Assembly (NCBI GenBank): GCA_007449985.2
Contig: VIIQ02000091.1
Coordinates: 248,001-312,000, forward strand
Reading direction: 5' to 3'
From: Desmodesmus armatus
Lineage: Eukaryota > Chlorophyta > Chlorophyceae > Sphaeropleales > Scenedesmaceae
Length of the DNA stretch: 64,000 bases
Both the position numbers and the translations under genes were made by a program. The notes under the pieces are model-generated. The model was not told where the DNA came from, did no database searches, and saw nothing but the letters and a program-made list of their open reading frames with translations. Numbering within the stretch: the stretch's first letter is position 1; every line of letters starts with the position of its first letter. This document shows positions 11,406 through 24,500 of the stretch, piece by piece.

Positions 11406-12726
11406 AACCCAACATAGGAGCCAAGAAACAGGTCCAAGAATGAAGAACAGGATGCGCCAGCAGGCTTGGGAACACGTCACGTTTGTCACATATCTTTTCG
11501 AAGTGCATTTGAAAAGCTGTTTGACTTGAGGGCCAGACAGCTCGCACATTCCGAAGCTTGACTGGTTGAAATGCTCTTTCACGCTTTTCTTCTTTAAATT
11601 AGGCTGACAAGTCGTGCCACTGACACTGCACGGCCAGACTGTCATTGACCAGCAGCGATGCACACATATGGTGGCCGGACTGCCATCACTCTGGTGCAGG
11701 AACTCTGGTGCAGGAACAAGAGCACTTACCCTTCGCAACTGAGTAGTTGTAGATGGTAGTTCTTCTTGTAGGGGGGTGGGGTGCAGTGGGGCCGGAGCTG
11801 CAGGCACACCCATCAGGGGGTGGGGGGGATGCCTTGTGCACTGCTTGACGCATCCGATGCAAATATCATCAACGTTGTCAGCCGATCTTGAGTCAAACCT
11901 AGCTCATTTGTACGGTATGTGACTATGCTGTGAACCTACCCAATACTGGTACGCTACCCTCCCATATATGGGTATGCTACCCTACCCTATACTGGCACTG
12001 GTTACCATGAGACTTAGCTGCTCATCGACCTGATAGTTGCATAACATCTGAGCTTTGGCAGACTGTTGGGTGTGGAGCGTGTGTCACTTGCTGCTGGCAT
12101 TGGCAGCTGGTGTAACAAATCTCTTCTGCAGCTGGCAGGACAGATGGTTGTATACAGCGTGTCAACGTCTAGGCCTTCAGAAATTTCGAGCTTTGTTGCA
12201 AATCAAGGCCTAGTAAACAGTGCTGAGTCACTACTATTGGAAGTGCCTGGTGGCAGAACTTGTCACAACCAACAGCAGGGATGCAGTCTGTGTTGGTCAA
12301 CATTGAGTACACTGTACTCCTGCACAAGTTGTGCATGCTCATAGCAGACTCCACATCCCAAATGCTTGCTCATCCTGGGTAAAGCAGGCACAAAAAGCTT
12401 GGTAGTCGCCTGACTTGGGTTAGAAGCAGCAGCACGGCAAGATGAAATGACGCCTCTCGGCCCTGTTGCAAGTGTCGCTCATGCTGCCAGCTGCACAGCA
12501 GTGCCAGGACATCAACCAAAGTGTGGTCAGCCATACAAAGGCCGGGTAGCAGGAAACACATGCCTTCAAAACAGCAACGCAACAACACAGTTTGCAAACT
12601 GTCCACATACAGGGATGGGCGGGGACCGAACCCGCTCCACCATGGCGGTTGGTGGCTGCTTGCTTTGGCAGCACAACCAAGACACCACAGTCCCTCGCCG
12701 GGACCCCAAACTGACTAATTTTGTTG
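11406..12726. other. upstream/intergenic region; nothing recognised
   Basis: This lies upstream of the minus-strand gene starting at 11405 and probably includes its promoter and 5' UTR. A short cluster at about 11945-12000 repeats CTACCCT and ATACTGG words and includes the small palindrome CCCATATATGGG. It resembles, at word level, the CTACCCTAG cluster near 56.2 kb. No coding exon is supportable. Confidence 0.45.
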
Positions 12727-13161
12727 CTGCACCAACACTGTGCCCGAAGCCGACAGAGGCAGGTTTTACCAAACGCGTGTCAGCAAAGGCCAGTCACAGT
12801 GCTGTCCACACCCCCATGCTGCACCTGCTGCTGTTGCTGCACCAACACTGTGCCGAAGCCGACAGAGGCAGGTTTTACCAAACGCGTGTCAGCGAAGGCC
12901 AGTCACAGTGCTGTCCTCACCCCCATGCTGCACCTGCCGCTGTTGCTGCACCAACACTGTGCCGAAGCCGACAGAGGCAGGTTTTACCAAACGCATGTCA
13001 GCAAAGGCCAGTCACAGTGCTGTCCACACTCCCATGCTGCACCTGCTTGTACACTGCTGCTGTTGCTGCACCAACACTGTGCCGAAGCCGACAGAGGCAG
13101 GTTTTACCAAACGCGTGTCAGCAAAGGCCAGTCACAGTGCTGTCCACACCCCCATGCTGCA

Positions 13162-13196
<35 letters not shown>

Positions 13197-13705
13197 ACCA
13201 ACACTGTGCCCGAAGCCGACAGAGGCAGGTTTTACCAAACGCGTGTCAGCAAAGGCCAGTCACAGTGCTGTCCACACTCCCATGCTGCACCTGCTGCTGC
13301 TGCTGCACCAACACTGTGCCGAAGCCGACAGAGGCAGGTTTTACCAAACGCGTGTCAGCAAAGGCCAGTCACAGTGCTGCCTTACACCACATGCTGCACC
13401 TGCTGCTGCTGCACCAACACTGTGCCCGAAGCCGACAGAGGCAGGTTTTACCAAACGCGTGTCAGCAAAGGCCAGTCACAGTGTTGTCCACACTCCCATG
13501 CTGCACCTGCTGCTGTTGCTGCACCAACACTATGACCGAAGCCGACAGAGGCAGGCTTTACCAAACGCGTGTCAGCAAAGGCCAGTCACAGTGCTGTCCA
13601 CACTCCCATGCTGCACCTGCTGCTGTTGCTGCACCAACACTATGACCGAAGCCGACAGAGGCAGGCTTTACCAAACGCGTGTCAGCAAAGGCCAGTCACA
13701 GTGCT
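12727..13705. repeat. minisatellite, unit about 105-125 bp, nine copies
   Basis: Nine units begin with ACCAACACTRTG(C/A)CCGAAG near 12731, 12840, 12950, 13070, 13197, 13309, 13414, 13521 and 13632. Each contains CCGACAGAGGCAGGTTTTAC, then CCAAACGCGTGTCAGC, then AAGGCCAGTCACAGTGCTG, and ends in a variable CTG/TTG run that accounts for most of the length difference. All three plus-strand frames stay open for most of the array because the unit has no plus-strand stop. The unit is not a fixed multiple of three, so no single frame yields a regular repeat protein. The last two units share private changes (ACTATGACC, GGCTTTACC), indicating recent duplication at the right end. Confidence 0.95.
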
Positions 13706-14173
13706 CTACACCTTAGCCGGACGGGCTGCAGCGACTTGTCGGTTTGGCGCGTTGTCATGCCTGGGACATTTGGTGATAGGGTGAACGGATGAACCTGCAC
13801 ACAGTCAGACATTAATACATGAATTAGCATACTGACATAGCAGTAACAGCAGGCTAAGAGCAGCAATGACCTGCCTTCAAGGAATGTTAACAATGTCAAC
13901 AACGGGGCCGACCCACCTTGGGAACAATCTCAAGACATAAACAATAGAGTTTTCACAAAACATTGGTGGGTGATGTTTGCTGCCAGCCAAGAACCTAAGT
14001 ATGGGAATGGCGGGGGCAAGCAGGGTTCGGGGTTCAGAGCTGTAGCACACTGACACGCACCTTCGTGCGCATGTGGCAAATCAACAAGCTTTTTATACAT
14101 ATGGCAGCGGCAGTCGACCAGGGTGTGAATTTGTTCGCCGACCCCTTTTTGATGGGACAGTATGGGACAAATC
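13706..14173. other. non-coding stretch; nothing recognised
   Basis: Between the minisatellite and the small minus-strand ORF ending at 14174 I see no supportable exon, RNA or repeat. It may hold the 3' UTR of that ORF. Confidence 0.4.
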
Positions 14174-14693
14174 TCAGAAGGGCTCCACAGCAGCACACAA
14201 TGCCACTGGCGGATTGCAGCTGAAAGCAAAGGGGCAAAGATAGAGCAGGGCAGCCCCAGCAGCAACACCAGCGCATACAACCAGCAGGAGCAGCAGCAGA
14301 TGGGGGCCAACATCAGTGGATGGCAAATGTTGTAATAAGATCGCAGAGGCTGAAGCTGCCGTGTCTGCCAACGGAAAGAAGTAGTAATGCACTAGTGATG
14401 CATATGCATGTGCAGCTGAAGCTAGACGAGCTTCGGGGCCCCCAAACCCTTGGCTCACTGTGACATGAAAGTGTCTGGCCAGTTGCTGCCCTTCTGCTGG
14501 GCTGGATGTTGCATCAAAGCTCCACTGTGATGAAATGCCAGCAAGTTTGCTGCAGCGTATCAGCCCATTCTGGCACTGTCAGGGTCAGACAGCCTCAACA
14601 GGCACGCTTGCAAGCGTCAGCAGCACTTACAACGCCAAACCGCGTGGTAGTGTGCTCGGCATGAGCCACAAAGCCAGGGGCTGATGAATGCAT
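14174..14693 (-). CDS. putative small membrane protein, two exons (unrecognised)
   Basis: Model: exon 1 at 14693-14631 (MHSSAPGFVAHAEHTTTRFG, donor GTT|GTAAGT) and exon 2 at 14575-14174 (acceptor GACAG|TGC), joined in phase 0. The product, about 154 aa, has a mixed soluble part (LARHFHVTVSQGFGGPEARL, then SLVHYYFFPLADT) followed by one strongly hydrophobic helix (HLLLLLLVVCAGVAAGAALL). That suggests a C-terminal membrane anchor or the start of a longer multi-pass protein whose later exons I could not find. The last 25 residues may be intronic read-through. It lies about 350 bp beyond the stop of the next minus-strand gene. It could instead be a fragment of a larger gene. No function is assigned. 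Confidence 0.38.
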
Positions 14694-15043
14694 GAAGCCC
14701 TTTGCTTCAGAGCCCTTTGCTTGCATACACGTTTACATCAGTGGCACTGATGCCCACTGGCCTAGCTTGGCATCAGCAAGCTGGCATGGGCTGCAAGCAT
14801 CACATGCAAAACGACACCTTGGCGGTGTGTCAAGCAATGCGCCTGTGCAACTGGATCAAGCATGCACAATCCAATTGTTTAGCAGGCAGTTCAGACTAGC
14901 CTGCCGTGTCAGCAGTCAAGCCTCCCTTCCGGGGGTGAAGACACACTGGGCACCTTTTTCAGTGCTCAGCTACAAAAGTTTAACTCCACAAACATCGCGA
15001 GCTGTATAAGGCAGCAAGCTGCCCTACAGGGACACACAAACTG

Positions 15044-17164
15044 TCATGTTCTCTCATCCCCCTCCCCCCTCCCAGCCTTCGCTACTTGCATTGAGGGCAC
15101 CCACTCACACGCTCTGCACACTGCCTCACTCAACCCCACCTTCACCACACTCCCCAGCCCCGCCAGCAGCTGCCCCAGCACCGCTGCTGCTGCTGCCCCT
15201 GCCGCGCCCACGGCCCCGCTCCCTCCCACCACCACCCCTCCCAAACCCTCCCCTGAACCCTCCCCTGCCACCACCATCCCCGCTGCGGTCACTCCTGCTG
15301 TTGTCAACGTCACACCCCCGTCACAACCAGCCCCGTCACCCACCCTCCTCCTGCCACCTGCTGGGCCCCCACCCCTGGTACCCCCATCACCACGCCCCCG
15401 TCCCCTTCCACGCCCTCCTCGGTCCCTTGGGCTCTGCTGCAGGCCAGCAGCAGCAGCAGCAGCAGCAGCGGCGGCGGCGGCGGCGGCCTGACCAGCCCCT
15501 GAAGCACCAGAGTCACCACCAGCAGGCAATGGCTGCACCTGTGCAGCACCGCACAACTGCTGCTGGGGGTCGGGCTGGCCGCCATCCGTATGTGGTGCCC
15601 CTGCTGCTGCGCTGCTGTGCTGACCCCGCTGCTTGGGGCGCCACAACTGCTGCTGCTGCCGTGAGCTGCCAGCAGAACTCGCTGCAGGACCCACCCCAGC
15701 ACTGACATCCATAACAGCAGCAGCAGGGGCGCCCCTACCTGGCCGGCTACCTCTGCCCCGGCCTCGAAAGGGACCACCAGCCCTGACACCCCCTGTCCCA
15801 CCACCAACAGCATCAGTTCCAGGCTCACAGCCATCTGCTGCTGCTGATGCTGCTGAGTGTGTCCTGCTGCCCTGACCCTGGCCTCTGCTGCTTCTGCTGC
15901 TGCCTTCCTTGGCCCTGCCTGCAGCACCCTCACTGCTGCCCTGACCCGAACCCTCAACAGCAGCTGTTGCCGCTGCAGCACCAGCACCAGCAGTTTCGGC
16001 GCCTGTCGCAGCATCTCTACTCCTCCTGCTCCTGCTGCTTTGTGCCTGACCTTCCTTGGCTTTGGCTACACCACCCTGCTGCTGCTGCTGCTGCTGCTGC
16101 TGTGCTTTCTCCTGCCGCCGCCGCTGCCTGTCTGCCTTTGCCGCTGCCTTAGCTGCAGCAGCAGCAGCAGCCTTCTCCCTTTCCAACTGCTCCAAAAGCT
16201 GCTGCTGCTGTTGCATCACCTCCTCCTCCACTTGGATATCCTGCAGTGGCCGTATCTCTGGCACAGCAGCATCACTGATGTACCACTTACTGGGGGCCGG
16301 GGGACTGCTGCCAGGCACTACAAACACACCGCTGCCACTGCTGCCAGCAAAGCCGCCGCTGGCGGCTGCACGCCTGCTGCTGCTGCTGCCCAGGACGGCA
16401 GCAGGGAGGGGGCTGCTGCTGCCAGTGATGACGCCAGCAGCAGCCGTCAGCTGCTGTATGGGGTGACTGAACGAGCCTCCTCCTCCTGCTGCTGCTGCTG
16501 GGGTTATCGGGGTGTAAGAAGGCCGACGCAGCTGCTGTTCGGTCTGTATGTCAAGAAGAGAGATGGGAGTGCTACTGGGCGGGCTGCTGCCAACGATGCC
16601 ACCCCATGCAACAGCAGGGCTGCTGCTGCTGCCAGTACCTGCTGCTGCTGCTGCCTTGCTGCGCACTGAGACAGATGGGCTGCGTTTGTTGGCAACGAAT
16701 TCAGCCAGTGACAGCTTGATGCCTCCGCTGCTGCTGCTACTGGCAACAGCCCCCTTGCCACCCAAGCTGCTTGCAGCAGCAGCAGCAGCGCCAGGACTGC
16801 TCCCAAACAACATGCCACTGGCTGCTGCTGCTGAGGCAGAACCTTTGACGGGCGGCAGCAGCGCTGCTACCCCTGCTTGTGATGCCAACTTGCTGCTGCT
16901 GCTGCTGCTGATGGTATTCAACCCTGCTGTGCCTGCCCAGCCGTCGCCTCTTCCCCCAGTGGTCGAGTAAAGAGTGAGAGGTGACTGGCTCATGGGTGAG
17001 AGTGTGACCTGTGAAAGCGATGACCTAGCAGCCTTCTGCCCTGCACCACCAGCACCACCCCCTGCTGCTGCTGCTGCTGCTGCTGCTGTGGGACTGCTGC
17101 CGACCGGTGAGGGTGTCACCTGTGAAAGTGATGACCTAGCTGACCTCTGCCCTGCACCACCAAC

Positions 17165-17199
<35 letters not shown>

Positions 17200-18552
17200 G
17201 GGACTGCTGCCAAGCAGTGACGAGCTTGACACTCTCTGCTGCCTGACATCACCCACAGACCCAGCAGCAGCAGCAGCAGCAGCAGACCCAGCAGTACGTG
17301 TGGGGACAGGTGGGGATGATGGCAGGGCCTCCTGACCCCCCAGCAGCTCCCTCAAAGAGGGTGCCGCTGCTGCAGCAGCAGCAGCAGTCTGGGCACCCCC
17401 CCACGCAGGCCCCTTGGGCACTGCTGCTGCTGCCGCTGCTGCCACCTGCTGCACCTCTGCTGCCGCCGCTGCTGCTGCTGCTTGCTGCTCCAGCGCGCCT
17501 GAAAGGAACATGGAGAGGCCACCACGGCGCAGCTGGGGTTTCTTTGGGGCTTTCTTCGCACTTGTAGAGGCAGAAGAGCCAACAACACCCCCAGCTGCTT
17601 CCGTAGGCTCTGCTGCTGCTCTCACTGCATCACCAGTGCGCTCAATACCTTCAGCAGTGTCTGCTGCTGCTGCTGACTCAGCTGCTGCGGATCCGGACCC
17701 AGCAGCAGCAGCAGCTGCAGCACGTGCAGCCGCCCCTGCAGCTCCCGCTGCCCTGATATGTTCACTCGGCCCCACAGCACCCCAGCTGCTGCCGACAGCA
17801 GCAGCAGAAGCTCCATACCGCCCCATGCTGCTGCTGCTGCCGCCCCAGCCACCCGCCTCGTCCCCCTCCCCTGCTGCTGCCAGGTACAGCTTGGCTGCAA
17901 CTGCCTGGGCCCTGGCCAGCATAGCCTGCATGGAGCAACAGAAAAGGATGTGAGAACGGCCGCACCTGCTGGTGCTTTTCAACACGCTGTGTTTTCCGTA
18001 CTGTGTCTCTGCGACAGATGGCAAGGGGATGCCATCATCTGGGCCCTGGCTAGAACTTGTTGCATCTGAAACACCAGGTGGAAGAGGATGGGCATTAGCT
18101 CCATCACACATGTTGGAGGCAACTGTGTGATGGGATATGTAGATGACAGCAAAAGCTTTGAGGGGTGACCAACCAAAAATGTAAGTGCCCCTCCGTCACT
18201 GTGTGCGGCTGCCGCGTGTAAGGGTCTGCAGAGCATGCATGCCCAATGCGCCCCACAGCATATTCAGCAATACCGAGAGCAGCAGCAGCAGCCCCCCACC
18301 TGAATATCATCCAGTGCCACCACTCCAGCAGTGGCCTGCAGCTGCAGCTGCCCCAGTGCATCACATATGCTGCCCTTCATACTCAACTTGGCCAGCTGCT
18401 GGGGGTCCAGCCTGTCCCCCTGCTGCTGCTTCTGCTCTAGAGCCTCGATCTGCTGCAGCTTCTTCGTCAACTGCCGGTGCAACCGCCGCGCTGACTCAGC
18501 GGCAGCAGCAGCAGCACGGTCGGCTTCCGATGTGAAGCTGCCTTGGTGGTGG

Positions 18553-18585
<33 letters not shown>

Positions 18586-21500
18586 GCGGCGGCTGCAGTG
18601 CTGCTGCTGCCGCCGGGGCGGGTTGCTGCTGCGGCAGCGGCATCACGGCCTCCCAGTGCCTGGCTGTTGCTGCTGCTGCTGCTTACTACTGCTGGGTGAG
18701 CGCTGGTGATAGTGCCGTACGAAGAATCCACTTCTGTTGCTGCTAGTTCGCTGTTGTGGTGGTGGGCAAAGGTGTGTGCGTCTGCAAACATGTGTGCCAC
18801 AAAGTGTGCTGGGAGGGGCTCTGGGTGGCTGCTGGGCCTCAGTCCCTGCTGTAACCTCCTGTAAAGGTGCCGCCGCTGCTGCTGCTGCTGCTGCTGCCTG
18901 GGTATACTGTGTCTCTGCACAACTGCCGTGGCCTGCTGCTGCGGCTGCTGCTGCTGGAGTTCGCGCTGCTCCAGCGGCTGCTGCTGCTGAAGGTCCTGCT
19001 GCTCCTGTTCATCTGCAAACTCCCCGCCAGGAATGACAAAGTTCATCCCAAGGGGGCGCAGGTCAGCAGCCAGCACACCCTGCTGCTGCTGCTGCTGCTG
19101 TGGCCCTGGTGCTGCTGCACGCTCAGCCGCCGCGCCAGCACCAGCATTAACAGGAGTGGCAGATGCTGTTGCTGCTGCTGCTGGTGGTGGCCCCTTGACG
19201 CCTGCAGGTACTGCCAAGACCAAGTGTCGGTAAAGTTGCTCCACCTGCAGCAGCAGCAAGTGTGGGATGTGAAATTGAGCAAGCCATGCAAAATGGCAAG
19301 CCACACAGTGCACAGATCAAGGAGGAACATGATGAATGAGTGGAGAGTTACAGTCACCTCACACCCAGATGCACCAACCTGTCTGTTCAGTCAAGTTTTG
19401 CCACTGCCCGACCACAAAATACAGATCACACCGTCAGCAATAAAGCAGCTACTTCAGCACCCTCCCAACGAAGTGATACCACCCCCGCCCCAAAAGGGCC
19501 TAAGTCTATCTGCCAAAGGCCCTACGTCTTTCGCCCTACCCATACAATCCCTCACCTGCATCAGCAGGTGTTGCGGCAGGGCCTCGAAAGCAGGCCGTGC
19601 CTCTGCCACGCAGCTGTCCAGGTTGCGCAGCACCACAGCCAGGCAGTAGGCCTTCAGCAAGTGGGCCGACGCCACGTCAGCATACTCCAGCAGCGTGGCC
19701 GCTGTACGTGGCTCCACCAGCTGCAGCGCCACTACCCGCTGACAGATGCTGTGCAGGGACTCGGGCCCTAAACCCTGGCCGCCACTGCTGCTGCTGCCGC
19801 TGTTGTCTGCGTCAGAAGCACTGATAAGGCCCCTGCGGTCGCTGCTGCTGTTGAAGATGGGTGACGAGATCCTGTTCAAAGTGTCACCAGCAGTAGCAGC
19901 CCTGCTGTTATGTGCCGCTGCTCCTGCTGCTGCTGCTGGACTGCTGCTGCTGCTGCCGCCTGGGCTATGGTCGTCAGGACCCTCCCCATACAGCAGCAGA
20001 TCCTCCTCCGTGTCACTCCCAACATGCTGCTGCTGCTGCTGCTGCTGGTGACGGCGGGTGTGACTGCACGCATTGCTGCCGCTGCTGCTGCTGAGTGTGA
20101 GGAGTGTGGTGTAGTCATCGCTGCTGTCAGGCAGGGCTGGAGCCACCCAGCTCTGGACCAGCAGCGTGTGCTTCTCACCAACAGCAACCTGCACAGCACG
20201 GCACAGCATGGCACAGCGCGACACGGCGCAGGGCAGCTTTGGCAACGCAGCACAGCAATGCATGGCTTTCAACAGACTCAGATAATTTGCCACCCACACT
20301 TTGGCGGGGACAGCAGAGCATGGCACAGCACATGGCGCGGCATCAGTTAGGCAGCACGACAATGCAAGTCAACAGATCCATAATGGGACAGCCATCATAG
20401 ACGAAGTGAGCTGTGACTGCAGTAGCCACAATCGGGCCTCCAGGCTCACCTGGGCGACATGTCGGGGCGCCCCCGCCACCCTCTGAAGAACCACAGGTGC
20501 AGTAGGACCCACCCACGCCCGCAGCATCGCCTGCAGCGCAGCACTGCTGCTGCTCTTGCTGCTACTGCTGGGCCTGCCACTGCTGCTGCTGCTGACGGCC
20601 TTGCTGCTGCTTCCAGACAAAGCTGCTCCAGGCTTGCCATTGGTGCTGCTGCTGCCTGAGGCCTGCTTGGAGGTGTCTGCTGCACTGACACCAACCCGAC
20701 TGTCAGCAGCAGCAGCTTTACCCGCTTGACTATCAGCAGCGGCAGCAACAGCGGCAGCAGTAGCATCGCCAGCTGGGTTGCTGCTGCTGCTGCTGTCTCT
20801 TGGCTGCTGCTCTCCACTGCCGAAGCTGCTGGTGCTGCTTCAGCCGCCCCAGCCTGCTGCTCTGCACTCCCCTCACCACTACTAGTAGTAGTACCAGCAG
20901 CAGCAGCAGCAGCAGCAGGCCGTTGCCGGCTCCCCTGCTGCTGCTGCTGTTCTGCTGTCTTCCTCCTACTGCTCTTGCCCTCCCTGCTCTCCCACACGTA
21001 CACCGCCCCTCCCTCTGTCACGACAGCTGTGCGGGTCTTACCAGCAGACACCCCCACCACCCTCACTCCCGCAAGGGGCCCGGCAACCTCCAGAGGTTTA
21101 GGGTTGGGTGCAGCCGAGGGCCAAGTGAGCACCACACCTGTGCGTGTGAGGACGGAAGTGTGAGAGGCGCCTGCTGATACTGCAACTGCAAAGGGCCTGC
21201 TGACGTCAGACTGCCCATGGTGAAAACGTAGCTGCGCAGTGCTCACGGGATCTGCTGCTGCTGCTGCTGCTGCTGCTGCGGCGGCGGCAGCGGCTGCTGT
21301 TGCGTCTGCAGGGGTTTGACTGGGGTGGGAGGTGCTAGTGGGTGGGGTTTGGCCTGCTGCTGCTGCTGTGGTGGTGCTGGAGCTGCTACCAGGAACCCCA
21401 CCCCCACCTGCGGCCCCGCTGCTGCTGCTGCTGCTGGTTGTATTGCTGCCAGCAGCAGCAGCAGCCGCCACTGATGTGGCAGCAGTGGTGACAGCACCGG

Positions 21501-24500
21501 CTGCTGCTGGGGGTAGGGGCGCTGCCCTCCACGTGTCTCTGCATCCTGACAGCAGTACCTTTCGGGGTGTGACTACCTTGTGACCAAACTGATACACCTC
21601 ACCATCGGCAGTCAACACAACTGCGGGGGCCAGCAGCAGGAGCAGGAGCAGGAGCAGGAGCAGCAGCAGCATGGACAAGCCGCTCAGGGATCTGAAAGGT
21701 AAAGCTAGCACCAAAAACGAGGGTTGCAGAGCTGGACCATATATGATCATGCAGTTTGTTGCTGTTGCAGCAGGAGCCGAGCGTCCGCACTCCCTCAACC
21801 CCCTTGCCGTTCGCTGGGGGTTTGGTGCGTTGCTGCACCAGTTGCCTGCCCTCCCGCCCAACAAACTCTGCCACCCCCCCCTGCACACGCACACACCCCA
21901 CTCCTCCAAGGAAGGCTCCTCCTCACCAGTGTGGTGTTTTTGCTGCTGCCAGTAGCACCAGCTGCCTGCCTTCCGGCCCCAACACTCTGCCCCCCTCTCC
22001 CCAAAAGGGAGTACTCCCCTTGCTGGTGTGTTATCTGCTGCTGCCAGCCGCACCAGCTGCCTAAGAATCAGCTGCACCCCCCGCAACCCTCAGCACCCCC
22101 CCCCCCCAAGAGCACCCTCCTCACCGGTGTGGTGTTTTGCTGCTGCCAGTCTCATCAGCTGCCTGCCCTTGAGCGCCTCCACCAGGCGGGGAATGGGGTT
22201 GCAGGCGCTGTCGCTGGTGCCGTAGCCCAGCTGGCCAGAGGCATTGCCCCCCCACGTCCACAGCTCACCCGCTGACGTCACAGCAGCAGAGTGCTTGTTG
22301 GAGGCAGCAACGGACACCACGCGCTGACGGGGGGGCAGCCCAGCAACTCTGTGATGATAGAGGTGGTGGAGGCGGGGGTGGTGGTGGTGGTGGGGGGGGG
22401 GGGACAGGCAGAATGAGAGTTGGTCGCATGCACCCCCACATGTAGCCTCTATGCTGCGTGACAGAAGTGTGACAAGGACAACTCATAGGGCCATACGCAC
22501 CTTGACCCACACCATCGCTACAAACACAGACCCACAGCGCTTTGCTTGAACCTAGTGGATGTTTGACACTTGGACAATTGACCCCGTCGTACTTTACCCC
22601 CTCTCCCACGCCCCCTCCCCAGGAAAATCTACTACCACTCACTTCCTGGACTATACCCCCCTCCCCTCCTCCCCTCAAACCACCACCCTCACTCACTTCC
22701 TGGGTGTTGGCTGTGTGTCCACTGCAGGGTAGCCCAGCCGCCCTTCCTTGTTGCTACCGAAGCTGAACACCTCACCCGCACTCGTGGCCACCAGCGTGTG
22801 GTGCTTGGCAGCAGCAACACACACAACCACGCGGCGACCCAGGCCCGACACAGCCCGAGGGAGGATCTGACAGGTGGGGGTGGAGGGGTGTGCAGAGTCA
22901 GGGTATAGCAGGAGAGACAGCGGCGGCAGTGGCAGCAGCCAAGGGAGCAGCGGCAGCAAAGGCAGCAGCAAAGGGAGCAGCAAAGGGAGCAGCGGCGGCA
23001 GCGTGAAGGCAGCAGTGGCGTTGGCGGGGGTGGCAGATGCAGCAGTTGTGCAGCAGGGCGCTGAAAAAGGAGGTCGTGTAACGACGGCAGGACCTCAAGC
23101 TGTGACAAGCGCGCTGCTTCAGTCGTGACGCTGTGTACGTGTGTGTGTTGCTTATGCAGCAGTATGCACGTGTTACACGCACACGTGTACCCTTGTCCCA
23201 TGAACCATAGGATGGCGCCATCAACAAGGCATCCCGCCGTACTCCAACATACTCAAGATTAGAGTTTGGGGTTTAGGGGTTTGGGGTTTAGGTGAATGTG
23301 TTGAAACATGTACCCCCCCCCCCCGCGCCTCACCTGAGCGCTGCTGCCGCTGTGTATATGAAAGTCAGCATGGCCCAGCCGTCCCCCCCTGCCAAAGCCA
23401 AATGTGAAGAGTCGCCCATCCTCGGTTACCACCGCTGAGTGGAACTTGGCAGCTGACACAGCAACGATGCGACCAGTCAAACCCCCACACACAGCCTGGC
23501 TGCTGCTGCTGCTGCTGCCGGTGCCGCTGGTGTTGCTGTTTGTTGCTGTGTGTTGTGGGTTGTTGAGCTCCACTCTGACAGGCACGAGCTGCAGGTCTGC
23601 TGAACCTGCAGCAGGCAGCAGCAACTAGTTTGCATTTGTGGTGAAGACAAGGGGGGCGGACCCCACCGGCTGGCCACAGACACAACAGCCGAGGCTGCCA
23701 GGGGCCCAAGGTCAAGCAAAGAGTGTTTGCTGTTGGTGGGAGCGTTGCTGCCTCCCTGCAAAGCACACCCATAGGACCCCTTCAAAATGCCATTGCTCCA
23801 GCTGTACATGTTGCTGCAGCATCAGCATCAACCTTCCCTCCCGGTGCTGCTGATGCTGTCGCTGCCAGGTGCGAGCTAAGGTCCATAGTGTGTTAGCTGC
23901 ACTGTACAGTGTAAGCTGCTGTTGATGGCCTCTGCTAGCCTGGCCCTCCCCCCCTCCCTCAACTGCTCATCACTCAACTAATCGTCACTCCTCAACTGAT
24001 GGTCACACCTGGCCAGCAAGGTCACTCACCTGTGCCCAAAGTCAGGTTTGATACATGACTTGTGCACTAGATGGAGAAACAATGCCCCTGCGGAGGTGCA
24101 AGTGCAAGGTGCTGGTGGGAAGACGAGGTACATGAACACAAAATTTGAAGTGCATGCATGTCCGGGGTGAGTTTGTCACCTTGCCCCTTCCTCCCTCTGC
24201 TGTGGCCCCTACCCCAGCCCCCCACTGTTTATACCCCCTTTTCCGGCTGGTGGGGTCACTCACCTGTTCCCAGTGTGAAGTTTGATCCATTGCCCCAGCT
24301 GTACAGGTTGCTGCAGCCCACCACACCACCGCCCCGGCCTTTGTTACTGCTGCTGCTGCTGCCTGTGTGCGCTGCGCTGGCCAACCCATGGTGTGTGCTG
24401 AGGGTGCTGCTGCTGCTGCTGTTGGGCTCTGCCAACCCGGCCCTCAGTAGCTCACGGGAGATGAGGTCCAGCGGCAACCGACCCTGCAGCAGCAGCAGCA

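Noticed and set aside
12590..12660. Minus-strand T-arm-like GCGGGTTCGGTCCCCGC suggesting a tRNA gene
   Set aside because: The loop lacks the invariant A at the usual place, and no matching acceptor stem or anticodon arm lies at the right distance.
12727..13705. CRISPR-like array (regular repeats)
   Set aside because: Units are contiguous copies without unique spacers, in eukaryotic nuclear DNA.
12447..13716. Three overlapping long plus-strand ORFs (300-360 codons) as a Cys/His-rich repeat protein
   Set aside because: They are three frames of one minisatellite whose unit lacks stops; unit length is not a multiple of three, so no frame gives a consistent protein repeat.
15046..16669. Plus-strand Pro/Leu/Cys-rich ORFs opposite the ankyrin-RCC1 last exon
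   Set aside because: They are complements of CAG/GCA/GGT-rich minus-strand coding sequence; no splice context or plausible protein composition.
23262..23296. Interstitial telomere as evidence of a chromosome fusion
   Set aside because: Too short and degenerate to support that; kept only as a low-confidence repeat.
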